Notes: a model not told the origin generated them from the sequence alone. Positions 10,896 to 21,564 are shown, counted from the first letter of the stretch. The stretch: DNA of 64,000 nt from Dugong dugon (GCA_030035585.1 CM057476.1:19762501-19826500); one strand, 5' to 3'. Translations and numbers: made by a program.

Positions 10896-11824
10896 CAAAT
10901 CACCCAATATAAGCCCAAATCCTATATTAAATCCTTCCTAACACCCTTTCTAAGGTTTCCCATGGTGTGTGTTCTCCCTCAATGCAACAAGTCAACCCAC
11001 TCAACTTTGCTCGACTGTAGGTATGCTCCCGGTGGGTTTTGGCTGCAGGGCATAGGCCGCATGGAACTGCTCTTTTGAAATATTTCCTCATACCAAAAAA
11101 GAAAAGGATTGTGTTTTTAAATTCTTTATACCCTTCTATCCTTCCCACATTTTCCACAATAAACACGTATTTTGTCTATAAGTGGTACAATACAAATGTT
11201 ATTTTTTAAATGGAAAGGGGACTAACAGGTGGCAAACTGCCATCAACTGGTAATACAAAGAGGCAATGATTTAGTGATAGTCATTGGCACTATTCAATTC
11301 AAAGTTACCCAACTCTTCTGAACAACTCTCCCCCCAAAAGAGTGGCCTAGAAATCACCTGCTGGGGAACTTGTGTCAGGACCCAAAGGAGTGAAACAGAC
11401 TGAAGGGTCTCCTGGAAAGAAAAGTGTTTTCTCAAGGAACAGTTCCAATCTCAGAGCCGCAAAATTTATAAAGGAAACACTGACAGAATTGAAGTGAGAA
11501 ATAAACAGGATCACTATAATAGTTGGAGACTTTAATACACCACGTTCAATAATAGGGAGAGCTAGACAGAAGATCAATAAAGAAATAGAAGATGTGAACA
11601 ATATTATTAACCAAATAGACCTAACAGACATATATAGAACACTCCATCCAACAACAGCACAATATACATTCTTCTCCAGTGCACATGGAACGTTCTCCAG
11701 GATAGGCCATATCTTAGGACACAAAGAAAGTCTCAATAAATTTAAAAGGATTAAAATACAACATACAAAAACTCACTGGATGTATCAAAGTCAGTACTCA
11801 GAAGGAAATTTACAGCAATAACTT

Positions 11825-11873
11825 GAAAACCCATTGCTGTCAATTCTAACTCATAACGATCCTATAACAATAA
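11825..11873 (-). mobile_element. short AfroSINE fragment within L1
   Basis: About 45 bp matching AAAACCCATTGCTGTCAATT and CTCATAACGATCCTATAA, the 3' end of the SINE on the reverse strand. The tRNA-like head is absent, which fits 5' truncation at insertion or a later deletion. Confidence 0.7.
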
Positions 11874-13223
11874 ACGTGTATATTTAAAAAGATCCCAAAT
11901 GAATAACCTAACTCTACTACTTGAGGAACTGGAAAAGGAAGATGAATTAAGCCTAAGGCTACTAGAAGAAAAGAAAAAAGATCAGAGCAGAAATAAATGA
12001 AATAGAGAATAAAAAACAATAGAGAGAATCAACAAAACCAGAAGTTGGTTTTTTGAAAAGATCAATAAAAACAAAACTTTGGATAGACTAACAAAGAAAA
12101 AGAGAGAGAAGATGCAAATACTTAAAATTAGAAACAAACATGGGGACATTACAACTGACCCTATAGAAATAAAAAGGATTGTAAGGGAATGCTATGGACA
12201 GTTGTACGCCAACAAATTAGATAACTTAAGAGGAAATGGAAAAATTTCTTGAAACACATAAACTCCCTACATTGACTCAAGAGAAATAATGATCTCAACA
12301 GACCCATAAAAGATTGAATCAGTTATTAAAAACCTTCCAACAACAACAAAAAAATCCTGGACTAGACAGCTTCACTGGGGAATTCTACCAAACACTTATA
12401 GAAAAAGTGACTCCAACCCTTCTTAAACTTTTCCAAAAAATAGAGGAGGGAACATTTCCTAACTCATTTTATGAGGTGAGCATGACCCTGATACCAAAGG
12501 CATACAAGGACACCACAAGAAAACTACAGATCAATATCCTTAATGACTACAGATGCAAAAATACTTGACAAAATACTAGCAAACTGAATCCAAAAACATA
12601 TTAAAAGAATTATACACCATGATCAAGTAGATTTACCTCAGGAATGCAAAGGTGGTTCAACATTAGAAAATCAGTCAATGTAATACGACATTAACAGAGT
12701 AAGGAAAATAACCACATCGTCATCTCAATTGATGCAGAAAAGGCATTTGACAAACCTCAACACCCTCTCATGATAAAAACACTCAAAAAGATAGACATTA
12801 AAGGGAAAGTCCTCAATATAATAAAAGGCATTTATGAAAAATCCACAGCTAACAATATACTCAGTAGAGAAAGACTGAGCGTTCTCATTAAGATAAGGAA
12901 CAAGACAAGGATGCCCACGGTCACCATTGCTATTCAACATCATTCTGCAAGTCCTACCTAGAGTAATTCTGCTAGAAAAATAAATAAATAAAAGGTATCC
13001 AAATAGGGAAGGAGGAAGTAAAACTATCCCTTTCCAAAGATGACACGATCTCATATATAGAAAATTCCAAAGATTCTATATAAGAGTGATTAGAACTAAT
13101 AAACGAATTCAGCAAAACGGCAGGGTACAAGTCAAACACAAAAATCAACTGAAGTTGTATACATCAGCAACGAGCAATCTGAACAAGATATTAAAGAAAA
13201 ATTACCATTTTTATAATAGTACA

Positions 13224-13715
13224 TGTCATGGATTGAATTGTGTCCCCCAAAAATATGTGTCAGCTTGGTTAGGGCATGATTCCCAGTGTTGTGTGGTTGT
13301 CCTCCATTTTGTGATTGTAATCTTATGTTAAAGAGGATTAGGGTGGGATTGTGACACCCTTACTAAGGTCACACCCCTAATCCAATGTAAAGGGAGTTTC
13401 CCTGGGATGTAGCCCATACCATCTTTAATCTTACAAGACATGAAAAGGAAGTGAGCAGAGAAGGGGGGACCTTATACCACCAAGAAAGCAGTGCTGGGAG
13501 CAGAGGGGGGTTCCTGTGCAGAGAAGATCCTAGTCCAGGGGAAGATTGATAACAAGGACCTTCCTCCAGAGTCGACACAGAGAGGAAGCACTCCCCTGGA
13601 GCTGGCGCCCTGAATTTGGACTTCTAGCCTACTAGACAGTGAGAAAATAAACTTCTCTTTGTTAAGGCTATCCACTTGTGCTATTTCTGTTATAGCAGCA
13701 CTAGATAACTAAGAT
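13224..13715 (+). mobile_element. MaLR-like solo LTR in L1
   Basis: It begins TGTCATGGATTGAATTGTG and ends GCACTAGATAACTAAGA, and is related to the LTR at 3196-3819 (shared GAGCTGGCGCCCTGAATTTG and AATAAACTTCTCTTTGTTAA). The L1 sequence is continuous across it. Flanks GTACA and GTATG are a poor 5-bp duplication, so the exact ends are uncertain. Confidence 0.68.
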
Positions 13716-14725
13716 AGTATGTAAAAGAGTAAAGTACTTAAGAATAAATTTAACCAGAAGGTGAAAGACTTGTACACAGAAAACTGTATTACTAAAAGAA
13801 ATCAAAGGCCTAAACGAACTGGAAGGACATTCCCTGTTCATGGATTGGAAGCCTTAATACAGATAAGATGTCAATACTACCCAAAGCTATCTATAGATTC
13901 AGTGCAACCCCCATCAAAATTCTGACAGCCTTCACTGTCAAACGGGAAATGCCAATTCTCAAATCTATATGGAATGGCAAGGGACCCTGAATAGCTAAAA
14001 CAGTCTTGAAGAAGAATAAAGTAGGAGGGCTCACTTGCTGATTTCAGAACATACTACAAAGTTACAGCAATTAAAACAACCTGGTACTGGTATAATAACA
14101 AACATATAAACCTATAGAAAACTGAGAATCCCGAAATAAATCCACACATCTATGGTCAACTAATTCTCAACAAGTGTGCTAAGTCTATTCAACGGTGAAG
14201 GAAAAGTCCCTTCAATAAACGGCACTAGGAAAACTGGATTTCCAGATGCAAAAGAATGAATCAGGATCTATGCCTCACACCATACATATAAACCAATTCC
14301 AAGTGGATCAAAGACCTAAATGTGAAAACTAAAACAATAAAATTCTTAGAAGAAAATGTAGGGACCAATCCATGGGACCTAGTTTTTATCAATGGGCTAT
14401 CAGATAGGACAACAAAAACATAAGTAGCAAAAGACAAAATAGTTAACTTGAGACCTCATAAAAGTTAAATACTGTTGTACACCAAAGGACTTTATCAACA
14501 AAGTGAAAAAACAACCTACAAATTGGGAGAAAATTTACTGGAACCATATTTATCAGATAAAGGCCTAATATCCAAATATATACATACAAAACTTCCACCC
14601 CTTAACAACAAAAAGACAAACCACCCAACAAAAAATGGGCAAAGGACTTGAACAGACAGCTCAACAAAGAGGGTATTCAAATGGTCAACAAGCACATGAA
14701 AAGATGCCCAACATCTTTAGCAATT

Positions 14726-14882
14726 AAACCAAACCCACTGCCTTCGAGTTGATTCTGACTCACAGCGACCCTACGGGACAGAGCAGAACTGCCCCATAGG
14801 CTTTCCAAGGAGTGGATGGTGGATTCGAACTGCCAATCTTTTGGTTAGCAGTCGAGCTCTTAACCACTGTGCCACCCAGGGC
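14726..14882 (-). mobile_element. AfroSINE, short form, inserted in L1
   Basis: Flanked by TTTAGCAATT (14716-14725) and TTTAGCCATT (14883-14892). Without it the L1 GCCATTAGGGAGATGC stretch is restored. Confidence 0.93.
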
Positions 14883-15438
14883 TTTAGCCATTAGGGAGAT
14901 GCAAATCAAAACCACAATGAGATATCACCCTACCCCTAACAGAATGGCAATGATAAAAAAAGAAAAAAAATGGAAAACAACAAGGGTTAGTGAGGTTGTG
15001 GAGAAACTGGAATCCTCATCCATTGCTGGTGGGAATGTAAAATGGTGCAGCCATTGTGGAAAGCAGTTTGGCCATTCCTCAAAAAGTTGAACACAGAATT
15101 ACCATATGATCCAGCAAACCCAATCCTAGGTATATACCCAAAAGTAGTAAACGCTAGAACACAAACAAAAACCTTTACACCAATGTCCACTGCAGCACTT
15201 TTCACAATAATCAAAAGGTAGAAATAACTGAAATGTCCATCAACAGATGAATGGTCAAACAATATGTGGTATATACATACAATGGAATATTATGCCCCCC
15301 TAAAGAGAAAGAAAGTTCTGATGAGTGCCATAATATGGACAAATCTTGAAAATATTATGCTGAGTGAAATCAGTCATAAAAGGACAAATACTGTATGACC
15401 TCACTTATATGAAATTAGCAAACATATAGAAACCAAAG

Positions 15439-15645
15439 GAGCCCTAGTGGCACAATGATTAAGTACTTGGCTGCTAACCAAAAAGTTTGGTGGTTCAAAC
15501 TCACCCAGCAGCTCCGAGGGAGAAAGATCTGGTGATCTGCTTCCATAAAGATTACAGCCAAGAAAACCTTACGGGGCAGTCCTAGTCTTTAATTTGGGGT
15601 GGCTATGAGTCGAAAATCAACTGCACGACACCTAACAACAACAAC
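15439..15645 (+). mobile_element. AfroSINE, long form with CCTAACAACAACAAC tail, inserted in L1
   Basis: Flanked by ATAGAAACCAAAG (15426-15438) and ATAGAAACTAAAG (15646-15658). The last 48 bp, from GGCTATGAGTCG to AACAACAACA, closely match the 3' end of the RTE LINE at 24893-24941. Confidence 0.93.
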
Positions 15646-15949
15646 ATAGAAACTAAAGATTATTCACGGTTACCAGTGGTGGGAGGGAGGGCGAAATGGG
15701 GAGTTTTTGTTTGGGGAAGCACTGAGTTTATATTAATGGTGGTGGAATATTTTGGAAAAGGACAGCGATAAAGGGGGCACGACAGGAAAATGGAGTCAAT
15801 GGCACTGAATTGTAAATGTGGAAGTTGTTGTACTGGCAAATGTTTTCACGTGTGTATACTCACCACAATAAAAAAAGGCTGAAAAAAGTGTTTAAAAAAA
15901 AAAAAAAAAAAAAAGAAGGAAAAGAAAAGAAAAGGAAACAGTTCCAGCT

Positions 15950-16920
15950 TTTTCATATGAAAACATCACAAGGAGGTTAAGTTTTCAAAAGCTCAGGCTT
16001 AGCTCACCTGCGGGCTCTGTTGCCTGATGCCAAACATAAAAGAGGCCAACAGGAAGTGGTTACCCCTCCCTTCTAGCTTTCCTTTGAAATCAGTCCCCAC
16101 AGACTCAACACTAACAATTCACAGCAACCATTTTCCCCAGAAAAATTCTTTGTCTGTGGGAATAAAGAGTTTCCCAAACCTCAAAAACTGAACACCTGGA
16201 AGGAAAAAACAAAAGACTTAAAGTTTTACCTGCAGTGTCTTTTTTTTTTTTTTTCGGGTGGGGGGGTGGGGGGTTAGTTAAGGAAATCTGTCCCTCAAAA
16301 GGAAAATAACTTTTTTTAGCACTCCTTTCAGATCTAAATTTACACAGAAATAAGCCTGTTTATGAGAAATGGTCTAGCATTTTCTAAGGCACCTATTGTG
16401 AAACAAGTCAGGAACCATACCTTATGTACTTTTTTTTTGTTTCCCAATACCTTTTTAAAGATGTAATTTGCATACAATAAAATGCACAGATTTTAAATAT
16501 ACAATTTTGGTCAATGTATGCATGTGTGTAGCCCTCACTCCAGTAATCCAATCAAGACGAAGAACATTTGCATTGCTCCAGAAAGTCCCTCCATACCCTT
16601 TTCCCATCAATTCCCACCCAGCCCCCACCCCCAGAGTTTTCATTTCTACCCCAACATACGTCTTTCTCAAGCGAAACAATGCTGGAAGACAGCTATCAGT
16701 ATTTCCATTTTGTGAATCAGGATACCACAGCCCAGAGAGATTCAGCCACTTATTTGAAGTCACGAGGTGCACTGGTGATGAAGCAAGTGGGCAAGTCCTG
16801 GCTGGCCTGGAGCCCAAGATTTTATCAATGCTCATGCCTGGTACATTTAAAGCTATGACATATAAATTGAAAATGGAGACCCCCTGCTTCTTTAAAAAAT
16901 ACAAAAAAGCTCTGAAAAAA
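15950..16920. other. KCTD10 intron 1 stretch, low-complexity patches only
   Basis: It contains T-rich and G-rich patches (16238-16275). Open frames here on both strands, the longest of 212 codons at 16455-17093 on the minus strand, run into MIR and SINE sequence and are not gene-like. Confidence 0.5.
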
Positions 16921-16925
16921 GATGG

Positions 16926-17400
16926 GAGGCACTGTGTGGTGTGGCTAAGGGCTTGAGTATAAGCCCCTACCCTGCCACTTATGGAAGGGGCCCTGGTAGT
17001 GCCGCGGTTAACTGCTCGGCTGCTAAGCAACAGGTTAGCAGTTCGAAGCCACCAGTTGCTCCATGGGAGAAAGATATGGCAGTCCACTTCCATAAAGTTT
17101 ACAGCCTTGGAAACCCTATGGGGCAGTTCTACTCTGTCCTAGGCTCGCTATGAGTTGCAATCTACTCAATGGCAGTGGGTTTGGTTTGATTTCTACCACT
17201 TGAGACTTGAGTCATCTTTCTGAGCTGAGTCTGGCTAACAGCTTGAGTTTAAGCCTCCACCCTGCCACTTACTAGGTGTGGAGCTTTGGTGAGTCACCTT
17301 TCTGAGTCAAGTTCAGTCTATCAAATGATGCCACAGAAAGCACTCAGCACGACCCCTGGCTCAGAGTAAACGTGAACTCATTGTGATTATTTGGGAATGC
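16926..17400 (+). mobile_element. MIR-like repeat, partly duplicated in tandem, with SINE inside
   Basis: GGCTTGAGTATAAGCC with CTACCCTGCCACTTA (16950-16981) recurs as GCTTGAGTTTAAGCC with CACCCTGCCACTTA (17240-17271), followed by the MIR pattern TGTGGAGCTTTGGTGAGTCA. A MIR was partly duplicated and an AfroSINE landed in the first copy. Confidence 0.55.
16986..17192 (+). mobile_element. AfroSINE, long form
   Basis: It runs from GGGGCCCTGGTAGTGCCGCG, with B box GCAGTTCGAAGCC and middle segment AGAAAGATATGGCAGTCCAC, to GGCAGTGGGTTTGGTTTGAT. It interrupts a MIR-like repeat. Confidence 0.9.
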
Positions 17401-17934
17401 TCTCAGTCTCCAATTTATCTTCTCCTCTTTGGAGACAATTTCCAGCTCTACTGAAACCAGACTGAATTAATGAGAGATAAAGGCAGAAACCATCCTGGTC
17501 TAGCTTCAGACACAGGAACAGGGAAAGCAAGTTTTGCAGTTCCTGGAGCTCACCCCCTCCAAAGGGCAGTCAGCCTCAATACTAAGGGAGGCCCTTGGAG
17601 AAAAAATTCTGGTTGTGTTCATGAGCCAGAGTTACAGTGAACTAAGGACAAAAGACAGTAGACAATAAACCTGTTATGTTACAGTAAACCTCTCTACAGA
17701 GCACTGCCCCAGCCATTCCTGCTGGGATCCTGCCTTTTTACTTGTTTTCAAAGGTTTGATTTCATTACTAATGGGTGGGCAGGACAGAGAACTGGTTACA
17801 GAAACAAGAGCGGTAAATGATATGTGAGGTATTAGTTACCAATTCTGTTCAATCAGAGAAGAGTTTTACTGCATTAGACGGATGAGGCAAGCTTCTCTCT
17901 TTCCAATCTTCCCTGAATATACTGCTGCGGATTC

Positions 17935-18120
17935 TAAACACTGGCTTTCCACTTGGATGCACGTAGGAATCACCCGTGGAGCTTAAAAAGTACTGATGCC
18001 TGGGTCCTACATGTGGACATTCTGATGTAATTGGTCTGGGGGTGTGGTCTGGACAACGGAATTTTTACTACACTTGCCAGTAGATTCTAATGTGCAACCA
18101 AGATTTTGACCCACTGTTCT
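17935..18120 (+). mobile_element. MER5A-like hAT element
   Basis: The internal AAAAGTACTGATGCCTGGGT and the far-end TTCTAATGTGCAACCAAG are the two half-palindromic parts of MER5A. Confidence 0.75.
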
Positions 18121-18124
18121 AAAA

Positions 18125-18288
18125 GGGGACGCCTGGTGGCGCAGTGGTTAACCGTCTGGCTGCTAACCAAAAGGCTGGCAGTTTGAATCCACCAGCCGCT
18201 CCTGAAAACCCCGTGGGGCAGTTCTACTCTGTCCTATAAAGTCATGATTCGGAACTGACTCGAAGGCAACGGGCTTGGTTTGGTTGGG
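18125..18288 (+). mobile_element. AfroSINE, short form
   Basis: GCCTGGTGGCGCAGTGGTTA head and CCGCTCCTGAAAACCCCGTG junction, with flanks TTCTAAAAGG and TTCTACAAGG. It is inserted at the end of a MER5A-like element. Confidence 0.9.
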
Positions 18289-18835
18289 TTCTACAAGGAT
18301 CTACACCCTCAGTTAAGCTATAAGTAATTCCATGGTCTTGAAAAAGCTCCCCAACCTCTTGCTCTATCAGCCCAGTGAATTCCTGAACGACACACAAAAA
18401 CAAACCAAGGCAATGAAACAAAAGCAAGCCCCACTTCACTGCATCACAGCCCCAGGCAGGAAGCAACTGCATGCACGCTTAAAAAATAAAGATCAGCTGA
18501 AGGGGGGAAATAGTGGACTTGAAAACTACAATAGGGAAAAAAGGCTTCAAATCTCGAACTCTCAGATGTTTTCTACACAACTCACTGGAGAACTGTTTCC
18601 TTGGAGGGGAGAGAGGCGGTTGTCCATGGAAGAAAAACTAGACCCATTGTCCGGCAAACTGGACTGCAAGCCCAGTTCCACCACTTCCTGTGTGGTGTTC
18701 GGACAAGTGACTTAACTTGTAAAAAGGGAGTTTTAGAGCCGTGATCTTCCTAATCACCCTCAGGGAGTAGAATGTTAAAGTACTCTGGCACCCAGGTCCT
18801 AGGGCAGCTCTGTTCCTCAAACTTTCCCGGAGACT

Positions 18836-19012
18836 AGTGGTTCTCGATCCTGGCTGTGCATTAGAATCACCTGGGCGCTTTAAAAATACTGATGTCTGTG
18901 CTTCACCCCAGACCAACCGAATCAAAATGCAGGTGGGAAACAGCCCAGTAACTAGCGTTTAAAAAGCTATTCAGGTAATTCTAACGTGCGACCAGGGCTG
19001 AGGGCCACTGAG
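18836..19012 (+). mobile_element. MER5A hAT element, near full length
   Basis: It starts AGTGGTTCTCGATCCTGGC, has ATTAGAATCACCTGGGCGC and AAAAATACTGATGTC, and closes with GACCAGGGCTGAGGGCCACT, the complement of the left end. It is a nonautonomous DNA transposon relic. Confidence 0.82.
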
Positions 19013-19454
19013 CTAAGAAGATTATTTCTTTAACTAACTTGGTTTAAGAATCACTGGGGATACACGGTAAAAACATCAACTTAGCTGACTTTTATAGCAG
19101 GAAAGTTTAAGAAACACTGCCTGAAGGTAATTTTAAAACTTCCCCAAACTGAGGGTATTTCCACAACTTTGAAAAGGCAGCTGTTCCATTTCAACCAAAT
19201 AATTGAATCAGCTACATAAATGCATTATTTTGCACTTGAAACTTGCTTTTAAGACAGCTTCCAAGTGTTTCCGAGTGTTCTGCCAAACGACATTCTCTTC
19301 CTGTGTGTAGCCCACAAACCGTCGGCCCGTTTTTCACAAGAGTCTAGGGAAGAAGACGTTATCAATCCCACTTTTCAGGTGAGAAACTAAGAATCAGAAT
19401 CATAAGGACCTTCTGACTCCAATTCTCAGACCCCTTTCATTATGCATCCCAAAT

Positions 19455-19628
19455 CAAGAAATCATTACTCTAATGCTCTGGAGGGCTTGATAAAACAGAT
19501 CACTGGCCCCACTCCCAGAGTGTCTGATACAGTAGTCTGGGGTGAGGCCTGAAAATGTGCATTTCTAACAAGTTCCCAGAGAATGCTGATGCTGCTGGTC
19601 TGGAGACCACACTTCAAGAACCACTAGT
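19455..19628 (-). mobile_element. MER5B/MER5A-like hAT element
   Basis: The right end reads CTTCAAGAACCACTAG, with GGGTGAGGCCTGAAAATGTG internally. It is more diverged than the copy at 18836. Confidence 0.6.
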
Positions 19629-19654
19629 TTAGGCCTCCTCCTTTTTCTCAAAAA

Positions 19655-19815
19655 AAAAAAAAAAGTTGCCATCAAGTTGATTCCAACTCTTGGTGGCCTC
19701 ATGTGTGCAGAGTAGAACTGCACTTCACAGGCTTTCCATGGCCTTTCTTTCAATGCACCTATATGGTGGATTTGAACCAACAACGTTTAGCTGAGTAGTC
19801 AAGCACTTAAAAGAC
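19655..19815 (-). mobile_element. AfroSINE, diverged
   Basis: AGTTGCCATCAAGTTGATTC start and GTGGATTTGAACCAACAACG B-box region. The head is damaged, ending near GCACTTAAAAGACTGC. It is the closest SINE to the KCTD10 promoter on the gene side. Confidence 0.78.
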
Positions 19816-19829
19816 TGCAAGGGATGGGG

Positions 19830-20600
19830 GGAGCTTATTTGCAAAAAATGGAGAGGATCAAAGTCGGATACAGATTGACTCATTTTTCTTCAGCAGTGCT
19901 CTTGGGTCTCATTTTCCCTAAAAGACAGCACTTTCCCAGAGTAGAGACATGGGGCAAACAAGAGGCTCTGGGCTCATCTTTGGTCATTCCCATCCAGGGA
20001 CAAAGAGCTATTCAAGGAAGAGAACCCTGAAGAATCTCAAGCAAACAGAAACCTTCCTACAGTTGACAGACAGCACATAAGACAGCCTGCGGTTCCTTAG
20101 GTGTGGTCACCTTGGGCCTCAACGGAAGTGACTAGATACTCAGGTGCCGGCTGAGGCGCTGGGCTCCGAGGCAAAGGAACCCGGACTTCAGGCCCCTGGC
20201 ATCGCTCCCCGGGATTCCAAGCACTGAATGTACACCCCCTTGCCGACTCCCTTTAGTTATTCCCTCGACTCCACTCGCCAGTCTATTCAACCTCACCTGG
20301 GAGCCCCATACCCGCTTCCCGAAACCCAACGACTCCGGCCACAATATCCCAAAATCCCCAACTCTCTGCCCCAAAGAATCCCACTTGACCTCTTCATAAC
20401 CTGACCATTCTCCTCCACAACCCCCAAATCCTCATTTTCTACCCTCGAAAGGTCTCTCTTCAATGACATCTCTTTGTTCTCACAACCACTAATTCTCATC
20501 TCCAACGAGCACTCAAGACTCAGAGACCCTCCTCACCCACACATATCCAACTCCTCAAACCCAAAAGTCCATTCCCGAATCCGCAACAGCCAACAACCCC
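19830..20600. other. promoter-proximal KCTD10 intron 1, C-rich, no repeats recognised
   Basis: About 770 bp free of recognised repeats. From 20,280 on the plus strand is C/A/T-rich and poor in G, shading into the CpG-rich promoter. It may hold regulatory sites; I cannot point to a specific one. Confidence 0.45.
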
Positions 20601-20795
20601 CCGCCCCCGGCCAATTCTCCACACAAAGCCCTTCCCCCACCTCCAGCCTCGCCCCCCTTCCAGTCCCCCAACAGCCTCTGCCATACCGCAACCGCCCCTT
20701 ATCGCGCTCCCCCAGTCCCTTTTCCCTCTACTTTGCCGCTGCCTGCCTCACTTGGCCGCCCAGAGCTCGCCGTCAGCGGGCACCTCCCTCCTCAC

Positions 20796-20798
20796 CAT
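20796..20798 (-). CDS. KCTD10: KCTD10 exon 1 coding part: initiator ATG only
   Basis: On the minus strand the first exon ends exactly with ATG, followed at once by a GTGAGG splice donor (20795 downward). Exon 2 begins GAA GAG ATG TCA, so splicing gives Met-Glu-Glu-Met-Ser, the known KCTD10 N-terminus. The first exon therefore contributes one residue and the whole 5' UTR. The base at -3 of this ATG is T, which is a weak start context, while the in-frame Met4 codon in exon 2 has G at -3. Initiation at Met4 would remove only three residues. The upstream end of the exon is not defined; it lies in the CpG-rich region up to roughly 20,950. Confidence 0.88.
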
Positions 20799-21189
20799 GA
20801 AAAGCCGGAGGACGCCGGAGTCTCCAAACCCGGTCTGAGGGAGGCAGAAGACACCCAGCTCGCGCGAGCCGGCGGCGGAGGCGGGGCCGGGGCGGGCCCT
20901 TCCGCTGCCCGCAAACCACTTCCGCTTCTCTAAGGGCACCTTCCTAAGGCATCCGTTGTGCCCCGGGACAGAGGCCGAGTTTCTTCTCACCTCCCCCGCC
21001 TGAATGAATTCCGCCTCTCAGCTGGACCAGGAATTGGTCCAGCTCCTGAATGCTCCACTTTTTCAGGATCATTTTTGGCAAGAGACGAGGATGAGGTGCG
21101 GCGAGGTTTTCCTTTCTGGGTGCAGAGGCTATGCGGAACGCTCGTCTCCCGGAAGTGGATACTTGCTTCCTGGCGGAGCGCTGAGCGCG

Positions 21190-21370
21190 AACACCCCGGG
21201 GCAAGATGGCGGCCGGGCCTCGGCAGCTGCCCCGGGCTTGGCAGAGGTTGGGGGAGTAGGGCTGAGACGGCGGCATCGGCGGCCCCAACCCCGATTTCGG
21301 GGGCCCCGAGTGGGTAAAGTCGACGACCGACAAGTCGCAAGAGGGATCAGTGTCGCAAGTGCTCTAGGCG
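21190..21370 (+). other. UBE3B: probable noncoding first exon of UBE3B
   Basis: The coding start is in an exon with a good acceptor at 27877-27878, so at least one upstream noncoding exon must exist. The CpG-rich promoter offers two plausible donors: TGG|GTAAAG at 21313/21314 and GGCG|GTGAGG at 21370/21371. The YY1-type site at 21203 is usually found just downstream of a start site. The limits given are an inference; RNA evidence is needed to choose the donor and to see if a second noncoding exon lies between here and 27879. Confidence 0.45.
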
Positions 21371-21564
21371 GTGAGGTCGGGGACCTTGATGGGGTGGTGT
21401 CGGGTCCGGGTCCCCGCCTCGCTAGGTCGGAGGGGCAGGAATTCGGGGTGACTTTCGCGTTTCAGGAGGGTCTCTCCGCGGCCCTTTCCATCTCTTTTCA
21501 TCGCCGTTGCGATAGTTCTTTTAAAAAGGGCTAATGCTGGGCTTTTATTGTGGTTGTTGATGTT

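Larger units (their letters stand above)
11448..15931 (+). mobile_element. 5'-truncated L1 LINE with nested LTR and SINEs
   Basis: The target duplication AAGGAACAGTTCCA (11434-11447) recurs with one extra A at 15932-15946, after the A-rich tail. The copy starts within ORF2 (endonuclease end), runs through the reverse transcriptase region (AGGATGCCCACGGTCACC near 12910) and ends in the 3' UTR at about 15910. Frames are broken throughout and part of ORF2 appears deleted. It is interrupted by an AfroSINE fragment (11825-11873), a MaLR-like LTR (13224-13715) and two AfroSINEs (14726-14882 and 15439-15645). Confidence 0.87.
1..20950 (-). other. KCTD10: KCTD10 gene, 5' part (exons 1-2 and flanking introns)
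   Basis: Gene span on the minus strand; the right limit is approximate because the transcription start is not visible. Two coding exons are recognised (20796-20798 and 8156-8369). Intron 1 is about 12.4 kb and at least 8.1 kb of intron 2 is present. I looked for the next coding exon, which would carry the rest of the BTB domain, on the minus strand of 1-8150 and did not find it, so the remaining roughly 240 codons lie to the left of the window. KCTD10 is a substrate adaptor for Cullin-3 ligases, of the TNFAIP1/KCTD13 group, with reported links to RhoB turnover and PCNA. It sits head to head with UBE3B, as in human. Confidence 0.92.
20600..21450. promoter_or_regulatory. CpG-rich bidirectional promoter of KCTD10 and UBE3B
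   Basis: This interval is visibly richer in G+C and CpG than its flanks and separates the KCTD10 ATG (20798, minus) from the UBE3B side (plus). Motifs seen: a GC-box run at 20877-20898; an ETS/GABP-type site (GCGGAAGTG read on the minus strand) at 20917-20925; a second ETS-type site CCGGAAGTG at 21149-21157; a YY1-type AAGATGGCGGC at 21203-21213; and a CCAAT box on the minus strand at 21033-21037. There is no obvious TATA box. Paired ETS sites facing opposite ways and a YY1 site just inside one transcript are typical of TATA-less bidirectional promoters. Transcription starts of about 20,930 (minus) and about 21,190 (plus) are inferences. Confidence 0.82.

Noticed and set aside
11448..13223. 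L1 ORF2 as a possibly active reverse transcriptase
   Set aside because: The copy is 5' truncated, has many frameshifts and stops, lacks ORF1 and is interrupted by LTR and SINE insertions.
3196..13715. The LTRs at 3196, 13224 and 31908 as ends of one provirus
   Set aside because: They lie in different host contexts with separate flanks, one is in the opposite orientation, and there is no gag, pol or env sequence between them. They are independent solo LTRs.
16455..17093. 212-codon minus-strand frame, the longest open frame in the window
   Set aside because: It runs through a MIR-like repeat and the AfroSINE on its reverse strand, has overlapping frames on the other strand, and resembles no protein family.
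20958..21534. Several overlapping open frames on both strands in the CpG-rich promoter, up to 176 codons
   Set aside because: GC-rich sequence has few stop codons. The frames overlap each other on both strands, have no known domain, and coincide with promoter motifs.
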